A stretch of 64,000 nucleotides of DNA, from NCBI RefSeq assembly GCF_023715605.1, contig NZ_JAMBOL010000001.1, forward strand, positions 62,001-126,000, given 5' to 3'. The notes under the pieces are model-generated. The model was not told where the DNA came from. It saw only the letters and a list, made by a program, of their open reading frames with translations, and made no database searches. This stretch comes from Halalkalibacter oceani (GTDB lineage Bacteria > Bacillota > Bacilli > Bacillales > Bacillaceae_D). A program made the position numbers and the translations under genes. This document shows positions 18,873 to 27,966 of the stretch, piece after piece; the first letter of the stretch is position 1; each line of letters opens with the position of its first letter.

Positions 18873-19409
18873 GTGGAGACGAAGAAAAATGAGTGGCTTG
18901 AGTGGACAAAAGCAATTATGATTGCTGTCATTCTTGCCGTAATCGTGCGGACTTTTTTGTTTACGAGTTATGAAGTACAAGGTGAATCAATGATGCCAAA
19001 TGTCTATGATGGAGAGCGGTTTATTATTAATAAAATCGGCTACGGTTTTACAGAACCGTCCCGCTTTGATCTGATTGTCTTCCATGCGACAGAATCAGAG
19101 GACTATATTAAACGCGTCATTGGCTTGCCGGGGGATACAGTAGCGGTGAAAGAAGATGTGCTCTATATTAATAATCAACCGGTAGAAGAACCATTTCTTG
19201 AACAGAAAAAGCAGGAATATGAGTTTGGCTTTTACACAAATGACTTCGCTTTCCCTGAGGAAATTCCTCCAGGTCATGTTTTTGTTCTTGGCGACAATCG
19301 GCCTAACAGCCTTGACAGCCGCCGTATCGGACCGGTTCCGATTGACCAGATTGTCGGCAAGGTTGACTTGCGTTTCTGGCCTTTGACGGAAGCTGGTGTC
19401 GTGGAATAA
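18873..19409 (+). CDS. Type I signal peptidase
   Basis: A 178-aa membrane serine protease that removes signal peptides outside the membrane. One N-terminal transmembrane helix (residues 12-30) precedes the nucleophile S39 in QGESMMPN and the general base K80 in YIKRVIGLPGD; the GDNRPNSLDSR box is intact. GTG 18873 has GGAGGAGC just upstream; the frame is open further 5' without a ribosome site. It interrupts the usual prkA-yhbH pairing. The 240 bases before it contain only the prkA terminator and a weak repeat-like stretch (18765-18800). Confidence 0.92.
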   Translation: METKKNEWLEWTKAIMIAVILAVIVRTFLFTSYEVQGESMMPNVYDGERFIINKIGYGFTEPSRFDLIVFHATESEDYIKRVIGLPGDTVAVKEDVLYINNQPVEEPFLEQKKQEYEFGFYTNDFAFPEEIPPGHVFVLGDNRPNSLDSRRIGPVPIDQIVGKVDLRFWPLTEAGVVE

Positions 19410-19413
19410 TATC

Positions 19414-19548
19414 CACCCAGCCTCTCTAAGCAATGAGCGGAACCGCCACGATCTTTTAAAGCCCGTTGTGAGTGGGTTTCTCACAACGGGCTTGTGGCGT
19501 GTGAAGCCATTGCCAGTAGGTCCAAAGCTAGTTTTGTCTCAAGCTCTT
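19414..19548 (-). repeat. Dispersed intergenic repeat, copy D (inverted orientation)
   Basis: Read on the minus strand it has the same order as copies B and C: GACAAAACTAGCTTTG, ACCTACTGGCAATGGCTTCA, the GCCCGTTGTGAG hairpin (19458-19493), then GATCGTGGCGGTTCCGCTCA. It lacks the terminal GGCAAAAGG hairpin, truncated near 19420. The central hairpin is palindromic, so it can terminate the signal peptidase gene from either orientation. The following 19549-19800 shows no gene and no promoter I can defend. Confidence 0.78.
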
Positions 19549-19800
19549 TTTTATCTTTTAGCTAAAGGAGACATGGTGAGTTCTCCATGCTTGTCCGCTT
19601 ATTTTCCCTCTATTTGTCAGAATTTATTAGCAACTCTCTGACCTGTCTGCATAGGATAGAGTAAGCCATTTTAGATATGGCTCGAGACCATTATATTCAA
19701 CCGGCTCAAAAGAGTGAATCATTTATAACATGGTCAGTTGCATGATCATTCTTTTTATAGGGATGTGACGGAAAAAGCAAGAAAAGAGGAGGGAAAGTAC

Positions 19801-20973
19801 ATGACAAGCAAGGACCAGCGCCAATTTGTTGTGTCACAAGAAAACTGGAGTCTGCATCGAAAGGGATATCAGGACCAGCGCCGCCACCAGGAAAAGGTCC
19901 AGGAAGCGATTAAGAAAAACCTGCCCGACCTTGTCAGTGAGGAGAGCATCGTCATGTCAAACGGACGTGACGTCATTCGTATTCCGATTCGTTCCCTCGA
20001 TGAATACAAAATCCGCTATAACTACGATAAAAATAAACATGTTGGTCAGGGAGAAGGAGAAAGCAAGGTTGGAGATGTCGTCGCCCGCGATCCGAATGCG
20101 AAGCAGCAAGGTCCAGGCAAAGGTCAAGGAGCCGGCGACCAGGCGGGTGAGGATTATTTTGAAGCTGAAGTATCGATTATGGAGCTCGAAGAAATCCTCT
20201 TCCGTCAGCTCGAACTGCCAAACTTGCAAAAGAAGGAAGAAGACGAAATCGTGATTGAGGATATTTCGTTTAATGATATCCGCAAAAAAGGGCTGATGGG
20301 CAACATCGACAAGCGCCGGACGATTTTATCGGCGATTAAACGAAATGCGCTGGAAGGACGCCCCGGCCTCATTCCGATTCAAAATGATGATCTTCGCTTT
20401 AAGACATGGAATGAAATCATCCGCCCCGAATCAAAGGCTGTCGTGCTGGCGATGATGGATACGAGCGGCTCGATGGGACGCTGGGAAAAGTATATGGCTC
20501 GCAGCTTCTTTTTCTGGATGACACGCTTCTTACGGACGAAGTACGAAACCGTCGACATTGAATTCATTGCCCACCATACCGAAGCGAAAGTCGTCTCAGA
20601 GGAAGATTTCTTCTCCAAAGGAGAAAGCGGCGGGACGATTTGCTCCTCGGCCTACCGCAAAGCGCTCGAACGAATCGAAGCCGAATATGACCCGGCACGC
20701 TACAACATCTACCCGTTTCACTTCTCCGACGGCGACAACCTGACCTCCGACAACGCCCGCTGTCTGAAGCTCGTTGAAAAGCTGATGGAAGTATCAAGCA
20801 TGTTTGGCTACGGCGAGGTCAATCAGTACAGCCGCCATTCAACCCTTATGAGCGCCTACAAAAACATCGACGACCCGCGCTTCCGCTACCACATCCTCAA
20901 GGAAAAAGGCGATGTGTACCACGCGATGAAGACATTTTTCAAGAAAGAAGAGGAAGGCGTGGCTGTCCGGTAA
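19801..20973 (+). CDS. yhbH: YhbH, DUF444 / VWA-like sporulation protein
   Basis: A 390-aa DUF444 protein. The N-terminal half is charged with a glycine-rich linker (near residues 90-125). The C-terminal half contains a von Willebrand A-like MIDAS motif (MMDTSGSMG) at about residue 218 and a second site (FSDGDN). DUF444 proteins are partners of PrkA in many bacteria and are needed for sporulation. ATG 19801 follows GAGGAGGGAAAG; a longer frame upstream lacks a site. Confidence 0.93.
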   Translation: MTSKDQRQFVVSQENWSLHRKGYQDQRRHQEKVQEAIKKNLPDLVSEESIVMSNGRDVIRIPIRSLDEYKIRYNYDKNKHVGQGEGESKVGDVVARDPNAKQQGPGKGQGAGDQAGEDYFEAEVSIMELEEILFRQLELPNLQKKEEDEIVIEDISFNDIRKKGLMGNIDKRRTILSAIKRNALEGRPGLIPIQNDDLRFKTWNEIIRPESKAVVLAMMDTSGSMGRWEKYMARSFFFWMTRFLRTKYETVDIEFIAHHTEAKVVSEEDFFSKGESGGTICSSAYRKALERIEAEYDPARYNIYPFHFSDGDNLTSDNARCLKLVEKLMEVSSMFGYGEVNQYSRHSTLMSAYKNIDDPRFRYHILKEKGDVYHAMKTFFKKEEEGVAVR

Positions 20974-20990
20974 CGTCTAACCAAATGAAC

Positions 20991-21029
20991 GCAAGCAGGG
21001 AGAGGGTGTCTTCCTGCTTGTCTGTTTTT
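20991..21029 (+). terminator. Terminator after yhbH
   Basis: Stem CAAGCAGG/CCTGCTTG with an 11-13 base loop and a following T-rich run. Confidence 0.8.
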
Positions 21030-21156
21030 AGAAAGCAGGAAATAGATGGGGATTAGCGCCTGCTTTCGTCGTTTTTTTATTGCTGATTACACTTTCATTA
21101 TTGTCATGATATGATAATTTACGTGATACTAGCTGGAAGAGGAAGGTGCTACGGGC

Positions 21157-21618
21157 ATGGGACAAATGAAAATGAAGAAACTTCTATGGGGGCTTGTTAT
21201 AGTGGTCTCCGTTTTGTTTATAGGAAATCAGGAAAGTTTCACACCTTTCCATAAAGCGATTTCTTTTAATGAAGTGGAGAAAGAAGAAGCAAATCAGGAT
21301 GTGGCATCGTTTATCCAGACGGTTCAAGAGAAAAATGGCGCCCATTTGTATTTTGACCGACAGAATGCGATTTATGTTTATTTAAACGAAGCAGCAGTAG
21401 AGGTCGGTGTACAGCCTGTTTCTTATACCGACTTTTCTGTTGAAGAGGATGGAGATACGTTGAATGTGTTATATCGTACGGAAGGAGCGGCGCTTGATTC
21501 AGACAAGCCGGTCAAGTTTCAGCGGCTATATAAAATTCAATTGAACAAAGCGTATGAAAACGTAATAGGATTTAGAAATGGTGAGGAAGAGCCATTTGCC
21601 GTAGTATCAGGAAATTAG
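21157..21618 (+). CDS. Membrane-anchored or secreted protein of unknown function
   Basis: A 153-aa protein with an N-terminal hydrophobic segment (residues 8-24) but no lipobox, then an acidic extracellular-type domain. I do not recognise a family. The start could be ATG 21157 (after GAGGAAGGTG) or the ATG four codons later. It stands alone between the yhbH terminator and a decayed membrane-protein gene 45 bases downstream, with which it may once have formed an operon. Confidence 0.65.
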   Translation: MGQMKMKKLLWGLVIVVSVLFIGNQESFTPFHKAISFNEVEKEEANQDVASFIQTVQEKNGAHLYFDRQNAIYVYLNEAAVEVGVQPVSYTDFSVEEDGDTLNVLYRTEGAALDSDKPVKFQRLYKIQLNKAYENVIGFRNGEEEPFAVVSGN

Positions 21619-21663
21619 TCCGCCGATGCTCGTGATTTTGTTCCTTAGAAAGGAGATGTCATT

Positions 21664-21968
21664 TTGTCTTTAAAAATAAATCAGTATTGATTCTACCTCT
21701 CCCTGTTTTGTTGGGGTGTCCTGCTTATTTTTAGTTTTAGCAAGTTTCCTTTCATTTCGTTTTTTGTGAGCACCTTTCATATACACCCCTTCAATATACT
21801 CCTTTTTCTCATAAGTGCAGCTTTGTTTTTAGAATTGACAGGATTGAAGGATCTCCCTTTTTTAACGCGAAAAAGATCATCATTAGAAGCTTACTGACGG
21901 TGATCCTAAATGTACTACTCCTGCTCATTTTGTTGTTTATTATCGGCAGCGCAAGTTTGCTTGGGTAA
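21664..21968 (+). pseudogene. Decayed small membrane-protein gene (nonsense plus frameshift)
   Basis: A ribosome site (AAAGGAGATG, 21650-21659) is followed by TTG 21664. The frame hits TGA at codon 9, where TGG would read on (QY-W-FYLSLF). It then codes about 60 residues with two hydrophobic segments. In the T6 run at 21866-21871 the frame is lost; adding one T restores KDLPFFNAKKIII..., which reads through a third hydrophobic segment to TAA at 21966. Repaired, it would be about 101 aa. The two lesions argue for a true pseudogene; no family recognised. Confidence 0.6.
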
Positions 21969-21980
21969 CATGTCGTATGC

Positions 21981-22334
21981 TCATTTCTGAATGAGCGTCC
22001 GCTTTAAATAATCACTCATCATATCTGTTACGTGCCGGCGCATGGCGTCAGGGGTGTAACGGACCTCACTGCGGTATCCCCGCCATACGACAAGGTAGCT
22101 TTGTTCTTCTTTGTATATGGTAAGACCGCTTCTTCTCGCTTCTCTTCGTAGATTTCTCAGGTCAAGCGTAATTTTTGCAATCGCAGCATCGATCATTTGC
22201 ATGTACGGGAAAGGGATTTTAAGTCTGGCCTGCTCAATCTTTTGTCGATCTCGCTCAAGAACGGTGCGGGTCAGCGGCAAAAAGATGAACTGGTGGACAA
22301 GCTGCTGAATCTGCTCTTCATGGAGGATACTCAT
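21981..22334 (-). CDS. YhjD-like conserved hypothetical protein
   Basis: A 117-aa basic protein. The arrangement of an N-terminal acidic helix, LPLTRTVLERDRQKIE, PYMQMIDAAIAKI and a tyrosine-rich tail (VVWRGYRSEVRY) resembles B. subtilis YhjD, a protein of unknown function. It is probably cytosolic. The ATG is preceded by AAAGGGTGA. Its stop lies 12 bases from the end of the decayed gene. Confidence 0.6.
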   Translation of the reverse strand: MSILHEEQIQQLVHQFIFLPLTRTVLERDRQKIEQARLKIPFPYMQMIDAAIAKITLDLRNLRREARRSGLTIYKEEQSYLVVWRGYRSEVRYTPDAMRRHVTDMMSDYLKRTLIQK

Positions 22335-22392
22335 CTAATCACCCTTTCTTTTTTTTAAGTTCAAATTTAGTAGGTTGTTCGAGAAAGGAAGT

Positions 22393-22434
22393 CGGCTTCG
22401 CACGCCGCTTCTAACGAGACCGCACAGCGGTTTT
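22393..22434 (+). repeat. Intergenic repeat fragment, second copy of type F
   Basis: It carries the CGGCTTCGCACGCCGC segment found at 11905, followed by a hairpin (ACCGC/GCGGT) with Ts at 22418-22434. It lies between the YhjD-like gene and the long catabolic operon; the hairpin could insulate the operon promoter. The rest of the 420-base gap is AT-rich with one candidate promoter. Confidence 0.5.
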
Positions 22435-22536
22435 GTTATTTATTATATGCGAATATACGTTCGTTATACTAGCGGAAAAATGAACCAGTTGGCGCAGAAA
22501 GGTAAAGAAGTTTTATCGTTTGTGAGAAATTTATTT

Positions 22537-22566
22537 TTGTAAATAAGAAAAATCTAATTATATTAT
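22537..22566 (+). promoter_or_regulatory. Candidate promoter of the catabolic operon
   Basis: TTGTAA and TATTAT separated by 18 bases, about 190 bases before the first operon gene, in a very AT-rich block. It is the best sigma-A-like match I find in the gap. No sigma-54 -24/-12 element is present. Confidence 0.3.
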
Positions 22567-22754
22567 AAGATTTAAAAATATTTTAATTATTCTGTGTAAG
22601 ATTTGGTTACGAGATGATTGAAAGGAAGTTAGTTCTCGCCTAACATAAATGTCAAGAAACAAGAAAATTCTTAATTTTGATAAAATTCATTCTCACTTGA
22701 GAAAAAACAGTTGATCCATGACATTGCCAAAATCAGTTTCTGAAAGGAGAACGT

Positions 22755-23543
22755 ATGACTGAAAGAAAGCCGAAGCTCGAAATTCAAAATCTGTCCGTAA
22801 GGTATCATTCCAAGGAACGAAGCACGCTTGCATTAACAGAGGTCGATTTAACAATTGAGGATGGTCAGTTTGTCGCGGTGGTTGGTCCTAGTGGCTGTGG
22901 GAAATCAACGCTTTTAAAAGTTGTATCAGGTTTGATTAAGCCGGCGGAAGGGAGGGCATTGCTTGATGGCGAGGTAATCGAAGGAATTCCGAACGAGGTT
23001 GGCATGGTGTTTCAAAACGATGCGCTCCTTCCGTGGAAGAGCGTGCTCGACAATGTCAGGCTGCCGTCTGTTGTGAAAAATAAATCACGCGAGGAGCAGG
23101 AAGAGATTGCGAGAAAGTACATTAACATGGTTGGATTAACAGGGTTTGAAGAGTTCTATCCGAAGCAATTGTCCGGGGGGATGAAAAAGCGTGTCGCGCT
23201 TGCCCGCGCTTTTGCTTATGATCCATCACTTTATTTGATGGATGAACCATTTGGTCCGCTTGATGCGCAAACGAGGGTGATCATCGGCGAAGAGTTTTTA
23301 AGAATGTGGGAGCAGGTTGGCAAAAGTGTATTGTTTATTACTCACGACATTGAAGAAGCGATTGCGTTGTCGGATAAAGTTGTTGTGATGTCAAATCGGC
23401 CGGGAAGGATAAGCGCTGAATTTGAGGTTGATATTGAACGGCCCCGACCATTTTATGAAACGCGCTTTGATCCTCGTTTTCAGAGGTTGCAAAAAGAGAT
23501 TTGGGAAGCGTTAGCTGATTCAAAAAAGGAAGTAGGTGTATAA
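22755..23543 (+). CDS. ABC importer ATPase, nitrate/sulfonate/taurine (NitT/TauT) family
   Basis: A 262-aa nucleotide-binding subunit: Walker A GPSGCGKST near residue 44, Q loop MVFQNDALLPW, signature LSGGMKKR, Walker B LYLMDEP and the switch histidine in ITHDIEEA. The LLPWKS sequence after the Q loop is typical of the SsuB/TauB/ThiZ group. It starts the operon (AAAGGAG site, ATG 22755) and overlaps or abuts the permease gene. It powers uptake of the presumed pathway substrate. Confidence 0.9.
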   Translation: MTERKPKLEIQNLSVRYHSKERSTLALTEVDLTIEDGQFVAVVGPSGCGKSTLLKVVSGLIKPAEGRALLDGEVIEGIPNEVGMVFQNDALLPWKSVLDNVRLPSVVKNKSREEQEEIARKYINMVGLTGFEEFYPKQLSGGMKKRVALARAFAYDPSLYLMDEPFGPLDAQTRVIIGEEFLRMWEQVGKSVLFITHDIEEAIALSDKVVVMSNRPGRISAEFEVDIERPRPFYETRFDPRFQRLQKEIWEALADSKKEVGV

Positions 23544-23544
23544 C

Positions 23545-24375
23545 ATGCTGAGCACGGAAGAAAGCAAAGTGAAAATCAGTACGGCCGCAAAGCGTGCGAG
23601 TGTTTCGGCGAACAAGCTTCAAGTTAATCGTGAATCGCTGCTTGTCTGGGGCGGAAGAGTAGCTGTCGGGCTGATCGTTCTGCTCATTTGGGAATTGACG
23701 TCGGGAACATTATTTAATGATTTTTGGATTAGTAAGCCGTCCGCGATCATTGAGCGGATCGTCACGTTGTCAATTTCTGGTGATTTGTGGTTTCATGTCG
23801 GTTTTACGTTGCAGCAGGCGTTGATCGGTTTAATTATCGGGATGGTTTTAGGGACGCTTCTTGGAATTGCGCTTGCTTCAAGCAACTGGATGGATAAATT
23901 GTTATATCCATACATGATGGCGCTGTATAGCTTGCCGCGTGTCGCGTTAGCCCCTTTATTCGTTGTCTGGTTTGGCATCGGGATGTCATCGAAAATCATC
24001 ATGGTCATTGCAATGGTGATCTTCGTCGCCTTTTACAACGCTTATGAAGGAGTGAAAAACATTGATAAAGACCTGCTCGATATGATGAAAACCCATAAAG
24101 CGAAAAAGCGTGAAGTGTTCACATGGGTCATTTTGCCGTCGATTACGGTCTGGCTGTTAACAAGCTTACGGTTAAATATCGGCATGGCGCTCATCGGCGC
24201 GGTGATTGCCGAATTAATCGGCTCCAACCGCGGGCTTGGTTACTATATTACTTACTCTTCGGGTCTGCTTGATATTACAGGGGTGTTTACAGGGCTTGTC
24301 TTGATTATGATTCTTGCTGTGATCTTGGAGCAGCTCATTGTTCAATCTGAAAAAAGATTGTTGAAGTATCGATAA
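23545..24375 (+). CDS. ABC importer permease, NitT/TauT family
   Basis: A 276-aa membrane subunit with about six transmembrane segments. It has the BPD_transp EAA-type loop (AYEGVKNIDKDLLDMMKTHKAKKREVFTWVILPS region), which contacts the ATPase. ATG 23545 begins one base after the ATPase stop; an in-frame GTG at 23536 would overlap the upstream gene by 8 bases and cannot be excluded. SsuC/TauC-like; the substrate is not readable. Confidence 0.88.
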   Translation: MLSTEESKVKISTAAKRASVSANKLQVNRESLLVWGGRVAVGLIVLLIWELTSGTLFNDFWISKPSAIIERIVTLSISGDLWFHVGFTLQQALIGLIIGMVLGTLLGIALASSNWMDKLLYPYMMALYSLPRVALAPLFVVWFGIGMSSKIIMVIAMVIFVAFYNAYEGVKNIDKDLLDMMKTHKAKKREVFTWVILPSITVWLLTSLRLNIGMALIGAVIAELIGSNRGLGYYITYSSGLLDITGVFTGLVLIMILAVILEQLIVQSEKRLLKYR

Positions 24376-24397
24376 TATGAAGCTGGAGGGAAAATCG

Positions 24398-25438
24398 ATG
24401 AAAGTAAAAAGCTCTGTGTTGCTCATAACGATTGGCTTCCTAGTAATGCTGGCAGCGTGCAGTGGCGGAAATGAAGCGGAACAAAGCGCTCCTGAGCCAA
24501 ATGATCAGCCTGCGGAACAGCAAGGGGCAGCGGAAGAAAATGACGAAGCCGCAACGGAACCGCTTGGAACGATGAAGGTTGGTCTCGTATGTGGGGGGAT
24601 GACGCCGCTTTTAGCGCAAATCGGGATCAACGACGGGTCGTTTGCGGCAGAAGGGCTGGAAGTGGAAGAGATATGTTTTAGCTCCGGTGCTGATGCGGTC
24701 CAAGCTTTAGTCGGCGGCAGTATTGATGCCAACTTAGGCTCCTATGAACATGTGCTGCGATTTGCCGATAATGAACTCGATGTCAAAACCTATGGTCAGC
24801 TTTACAACGGTGCCAGTTATTCTCTAGTTGTAAAAGAGGATGCCCCGTTTCAGGACATTAGTGAACTGGCGGGCGAAACGATAGCGGTCACAAGAGCCGG
24901 CAGTCTTTCTGATACGGCGCTGCGAAAAGGCTTTGAAGGCACAGATATTGATCCTGACCGCGACGTCGAAATTATCGGCAGCGGCAGCGGGGCAACGATG
25001 CTCGCAGCGATTGAAAATAATCAGGTTGCCGGCGGAATGGTGTCAGAGCCTACGGTTTCACAAATGGTGGCGACAGGCGATTACCGTGTTTTATATGATC
25101 CTGATTTTGATTATGCGGGAATTGTCGTGATGTCGATGGCTGACTGGGTCGATGAGCACAGTCGGGAGATGGAGACATTTTTGAAAGTGATGCTCGACAT
25201 TTACGAGCGTTCCGTAGAGGACCCGGCCTCAGTCGTCGAGGTCATGCAAGGAAACTTTCCTGAAGTGCCGCCGGATGTGCTGCAAATGGCGATTGAAGCC
25301 CAGCTTTCAAAAGTGCCTGATGGGTTGAGAGTTACCGAGGCTGGGGCGGAAAATGTCGTTGAAACGGCGATCGAGCTTGGCGTTATTGAACAGCCTGTCT
25401 CGTATGAAGAAGCGGTTGATTTATCATATTTGCCATAG
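24398..25438 (+). CDS. ABC importer substrate-binding lipoprotein (NMT1/SsuA type)
   Basis: A 346-aa lipoprotein. The signal peptide ends in lipobox LAAC (C21), followed by an acidic, glutamine-rich linker (residues 22-60) and an NMT1/SsuA periplasmic-binding fold. ATG 24398 follows GGAGGG; the preceding ATG 24377 has no ribosome site. Members bind taurine, sulfonates, pyrimidine precursors or aromatic carboxylates. The downstream enzymes favour an aromatic or heteroaromatic acid here (inference). Confidence 0.85.
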   Translation: MKVKSSVLLITIGFLVMLAACSGGNEAEQSAPEPNDQPAEQQGAAEENDEAATEPLGTMKVGLVCGGMTPLLAQIGINDGSFAAEGLEVEEICFSSGADAVQALVGGSIDANLGSYEHVLRFADNELDVKTYGQLYNGASYSLVVKEDAPFQDISELAGETIAVTRAGSLSDTALRKGFEGTDIDPDRDVEIIGSGSGATMLAAIENNQVAGGMVSEPTVSQMVATGDYRVLYDPDFDYAGIVVMSMADWVDEHSREMETFLKVMLDIYERSVEDPASVVEVMQGNFPEVPPDVLQMAIEAQLSKVPDGLRVTEAGAENVVETAIELGVIEQPVSYEEAVDLSYLP

Positions 25439-25447
25439 GAGGCCAGC

Positions 25448-26872
25448 ATGGGAAAAGACTTAAGAAGTTATTTGAAGCAGCTTAATGAAGCATACCCGGA
25501 CAGTGTGAAGGTGGTGGAGCAGGAGGTGAATCCCCGTTTTGATATTACGGGGCATGCCGCTGCTCTCGCCGCAAAAGGAGAGTATCCGGGATTGATTTTT
25601 CATAATGTGAAGGGAGCCTCGCTTGCCTGCATGTCAAACTTGCTTACGACCTATGAGCGGATCGCGCTGTTTCTCGATTGTGACGTGCAGGACATTCCGC
25701 GGGTATTCGGCGAGAAAATCTTGAATTCCATTCCTCCGACAGCTGTTGAACCAGAGGAGGCGCCTGTGAAAGAAGTGATTCTTACTGGCGAAGAAGCGGA
25801 CTTAAATCGATTGCCGATCCCCGTTCACAATGAGCAGGACGGCGGACCGTACTTATCAGCGGGTGTGATGGTGATTAGAGATCCAGAAAGCGAGAAAATC
25901 AACGCCGGTATTTATCGTCATCATATTTACGGGAAGGACGAAATGGGCGTCTGGTTTTTAGGCGCTCATCATGGAGGGCTTATTTACAATAAATACAAAA
26001 AGGCGGGCAAGCCGGCGCCTGTTGCGATTGTTTTAGGACACCATCCGGGCTTTTTAATGGGGGCGGTGTCAAGAATCGAAGGAATCGGCGGCGAGTATGA
26101 AGCCGCGGGAGCGTTGATCGGTGAATCGCTTCGTTTAGTAAAAGCGGAAACCTCTGATTTAATGGTCCCGGCAGACGCCGAAATTATTATCGAAGGGGAG
26201 ATCCTTCCTGACAAAGAAGCGCCGGAGGGTCCGTTCGGGGAGTGGCCGGGGCATTATTTAGGCGGCGGCTCCGTTCCTGTCATTCGGGTGACAGGCATCA
26301 CGCACCGCAAGCATGCGATTTTCCAGGATATTGTCGCCTCGAGCCGTGAGCACTTAGTTGTCGGAGCTGTGCCGCGGTCAGGCAGTATTTATCGTGCAGT
26401 CAAATCAGTTGTTCCGAGCTTGAAAACCGTCAATGTTCCTCATTACGCAAGAATGCACTGCTATCTTTCCCTCAACAAGGAACGGGATGCCGATGTGAAA
26501 AAAGCCGCTTTTACGGCGTTAAATACAGAACAGGAAAATTTGCGTCATATCGTCGTCGTGGATGAGGATATTAACGTCTTTAATGGAGAGGAGGTCGCCT
26601 GGGCGATTGGAACGAGGTTTGACGCTGAACGGGATTTATTGACGATTCCAAAATGGAACGGCCCGGGCGGATTGCTGCCGACAAACTGGGATTATCATCA
26701 GGATGGCAGCCATACAGCGAGAATGTCTAGCGCGGTGATCGTTGATGCGACAAAGCCGGCTCCGCCTGTTCCGTATCCGGCGCGGGCCGTTGTGCCAAAA
26801 GAACATGTGAAACAAATTCAGACGAACAAGCTGCGTTCATTCAACGACGAGGAAAAAAGCAGATGGTTCTAA
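25448..26872 (+). CDS. UbiD-family prenylated-FMN decarboxylase
   Basis: A 474-aa UbiD-like enzyme. The catalytic R-E-E triad can be placed by spacing: R157 in GIYRHH, then E260 and E265 in PEGPFGEWPG, five apart as in Fdc1 (R173, E277, E282). The family reversibly decarboxylates aromatic, heteroaromatic and acrylic acids using prenylated FMN; relatives act on pyrrole-2-carboxylate, furandicarboxylate and vanillate. The UbiX prenyltransferase that makes the cofactor is not in this window. AGGAGG site; nine bases after the binding-protein gene. Confidence 0.88.
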   Translation: MGKDLRSYLKQLNEAYPDSVKVVEQEVNPRFDITGHAAALAAKGEYPGLIFHNVKGASLACMSNLLTTYERIALFLDCDVQDIPRVFGEKILNSIPPTAVEPEEAPVKEVILTGEEADLNRLPIPVHNEQDGGPYLSAGVMVIRDPESEKINAGIYRHHIYGKDEMGVWFLGAHHGGLIYNKYKKAGKPAPVAIVLGHHPGFLMGAVSRIEGIGGEYEAAGALIGESLRLVKAETSDLMVPADAEIIIEGEILPDKEAPEGPFGEWPGHYLGGGSVPVIRVTGITHRKHAIFQDIVASSREHLVVGAVPRSGSIYRAVKSVVPSLKTVNVPHYARMHCYLSLNKERDADVKKAAFTALNTEQENLRHIVVVDEDINVFNGEEVAWAIGTRFDAERDLLTIPKWNGPGGLLPTNWDYHQDGSHTARMSSAVIVDATKPAPPVPYPARAVVPKEHVKQIQTNKLRSFNDEEKSRWF

Positions 26873-27171
26873 GAGCAGTGCGGCGCAAGATAAGCCAGCC
26901 TTAAGCTGGGCGAAGCTTAAAGATCGCGCCTCGGAGCAGGGGAGAAAAGGGCAGTTCAAGAGGAACTGGATTCCGTTATGCCTCTATTTTGATGCCCATT
27001 TCCATGACAAGAGGAACGAGATTTCGTTCGCAGGCAAAATTCGTGGAGGCAGTCCCTTGTAGCTCGCAATAGCGGAATAGGGTTCCTAATTGTCTGTGGA
27101 GAAGGCGCTGGAAGCGGAATGAGGCTTTCTTTTTCATGGCGAAGAAAAAAATAAGCAGGAGGCAGGGGCGT
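26873..27171. other. Longest gap inside the catabolic operon, no gene assigned
   Basis: The 299 bases between the UbiD and PxpA-like genes hold a small hairpin (GCCAGC...GCTGGGC, 26893-26911) and no plus-strand gene. On the minus strand a 53-codon frame without ribosome site (27139 to 26978) has coding-like composition and may be a remnant. A break in co-transcription here is possible, although all flanking genes share the strand. Confidence 0.35.
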
Positions 27172-27966
27172 ATGAATGTCGTTGATTTGAATTGTGATAT
27201 GGGTGAAAGCTTTGGCGCGTACAAAATCGGAGCCGATGAAGAGCTGCTTCAGTATGCGACCTCAGTGAATATCGCTTGCGGGTTTCATGCCGGTGACCCG
27301 GCAACGATTAGAAAGACAGTCGGCTTCGCTTTAGAACGTGGAGCTGGAATAGGGGCACACCCCGGATTACAAGATTTAATCGGCTTCGGCCGAAGAAATA
27401 TCGATATTTCGCCGCAGGAAGCGTATGACCTGGTTGTGTACCAAATTGGTGCTCTCTCGGCATTCGTCAAAGCGGAAGGCGGAAATGTTCAGCATGTGAA
27501 AGCCCACGGGGCGCTTTATAATATGGCCGCGATAAATAGTGCGTTATCGGAAGCGATTGCTGAAGCAGTGTATAAGGTCGACCCTGAGCTGATTTTGTTC
27601 GGACTCGCCAACGGAGAGCTGCTGAAGGCGGGGCGGCGGATCGGACTGCGGACAGCGAGCGAAGTTTTCGCCGATAGAACGTATCAGCAGGATGGGACAT
27701 TAACGTCAAGGCGGCTTGCCGATGCGATGATTGAGGATGAAGAAGAGGCGGTCCGGCAAGTAATTCGGATGATTAAGGAGAAGAAAGTCTTGTCCCGGCA
27801 AGGGATGGATGTCGGGATTGAAGCGGAAACGATCTGTATTCATGGAGATGGTCCGAATGCCCTCCATTTTGCCAAAAAGATAAGAAATGAATTGGAACAG
27901 GCCAACGTTGAAGTGAAGGCCATCGGTCAGATGAAAAAAGAGAGGGGAGAGGCGACAAATGTCTAA
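27172..27966 (+). CDS. LamB/YcsF (PxpA-like) lactam hydrolase
   Basis: A 264-aa PxpA-family protein: [11 protein letters not shown] at the N-terminus, [11 protein letters not shown] near residue 34, AHPG and [10 protein letters not shown] further on. PxpA with PxpB and PxpC forms ATP-dependent 5-oxoprolinase. No pxpB or pxpC is in this window, so a different lactam is plausible. ATG 27172 follows GGAGG; the 12 upstream codons were left out. Its end overlaps the flavoprotein gene by 8 bases, indicating translational coupling. Confidence 0.85.
   Translation: MNVVDLNCDMGESFGAYKIGADEELLQYATSVNIACGFHAGDPATIRKTVGFALERGAGIGAHPGLQDLIGFGRRNIDISPQEAYDLVVYQIGALSAFVKAEGGNVQHVKAHGALYNMAAINSALSEAIAEAVYKVDPELILFGLANGELLKAGRRIGLRTASEVFADRTYQQDGTLTSRRLADAMIEDEEEAVRQVIRMIKEKKVLSRQGMDVGIEAETICIHGDGPNALHFAKKIRNELEQANVEVKAIGQMKKERGEATNV

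Noticed and set aside
22600-22755. Possible sigma-54 (-24/-12) promoter before the catabolic operon
   Set aside because: The closest word (TTGATCCATGACATTGCC) lacks the required GG and has wrong spacing; the facing regulator also lacks the GAFTGA loop.
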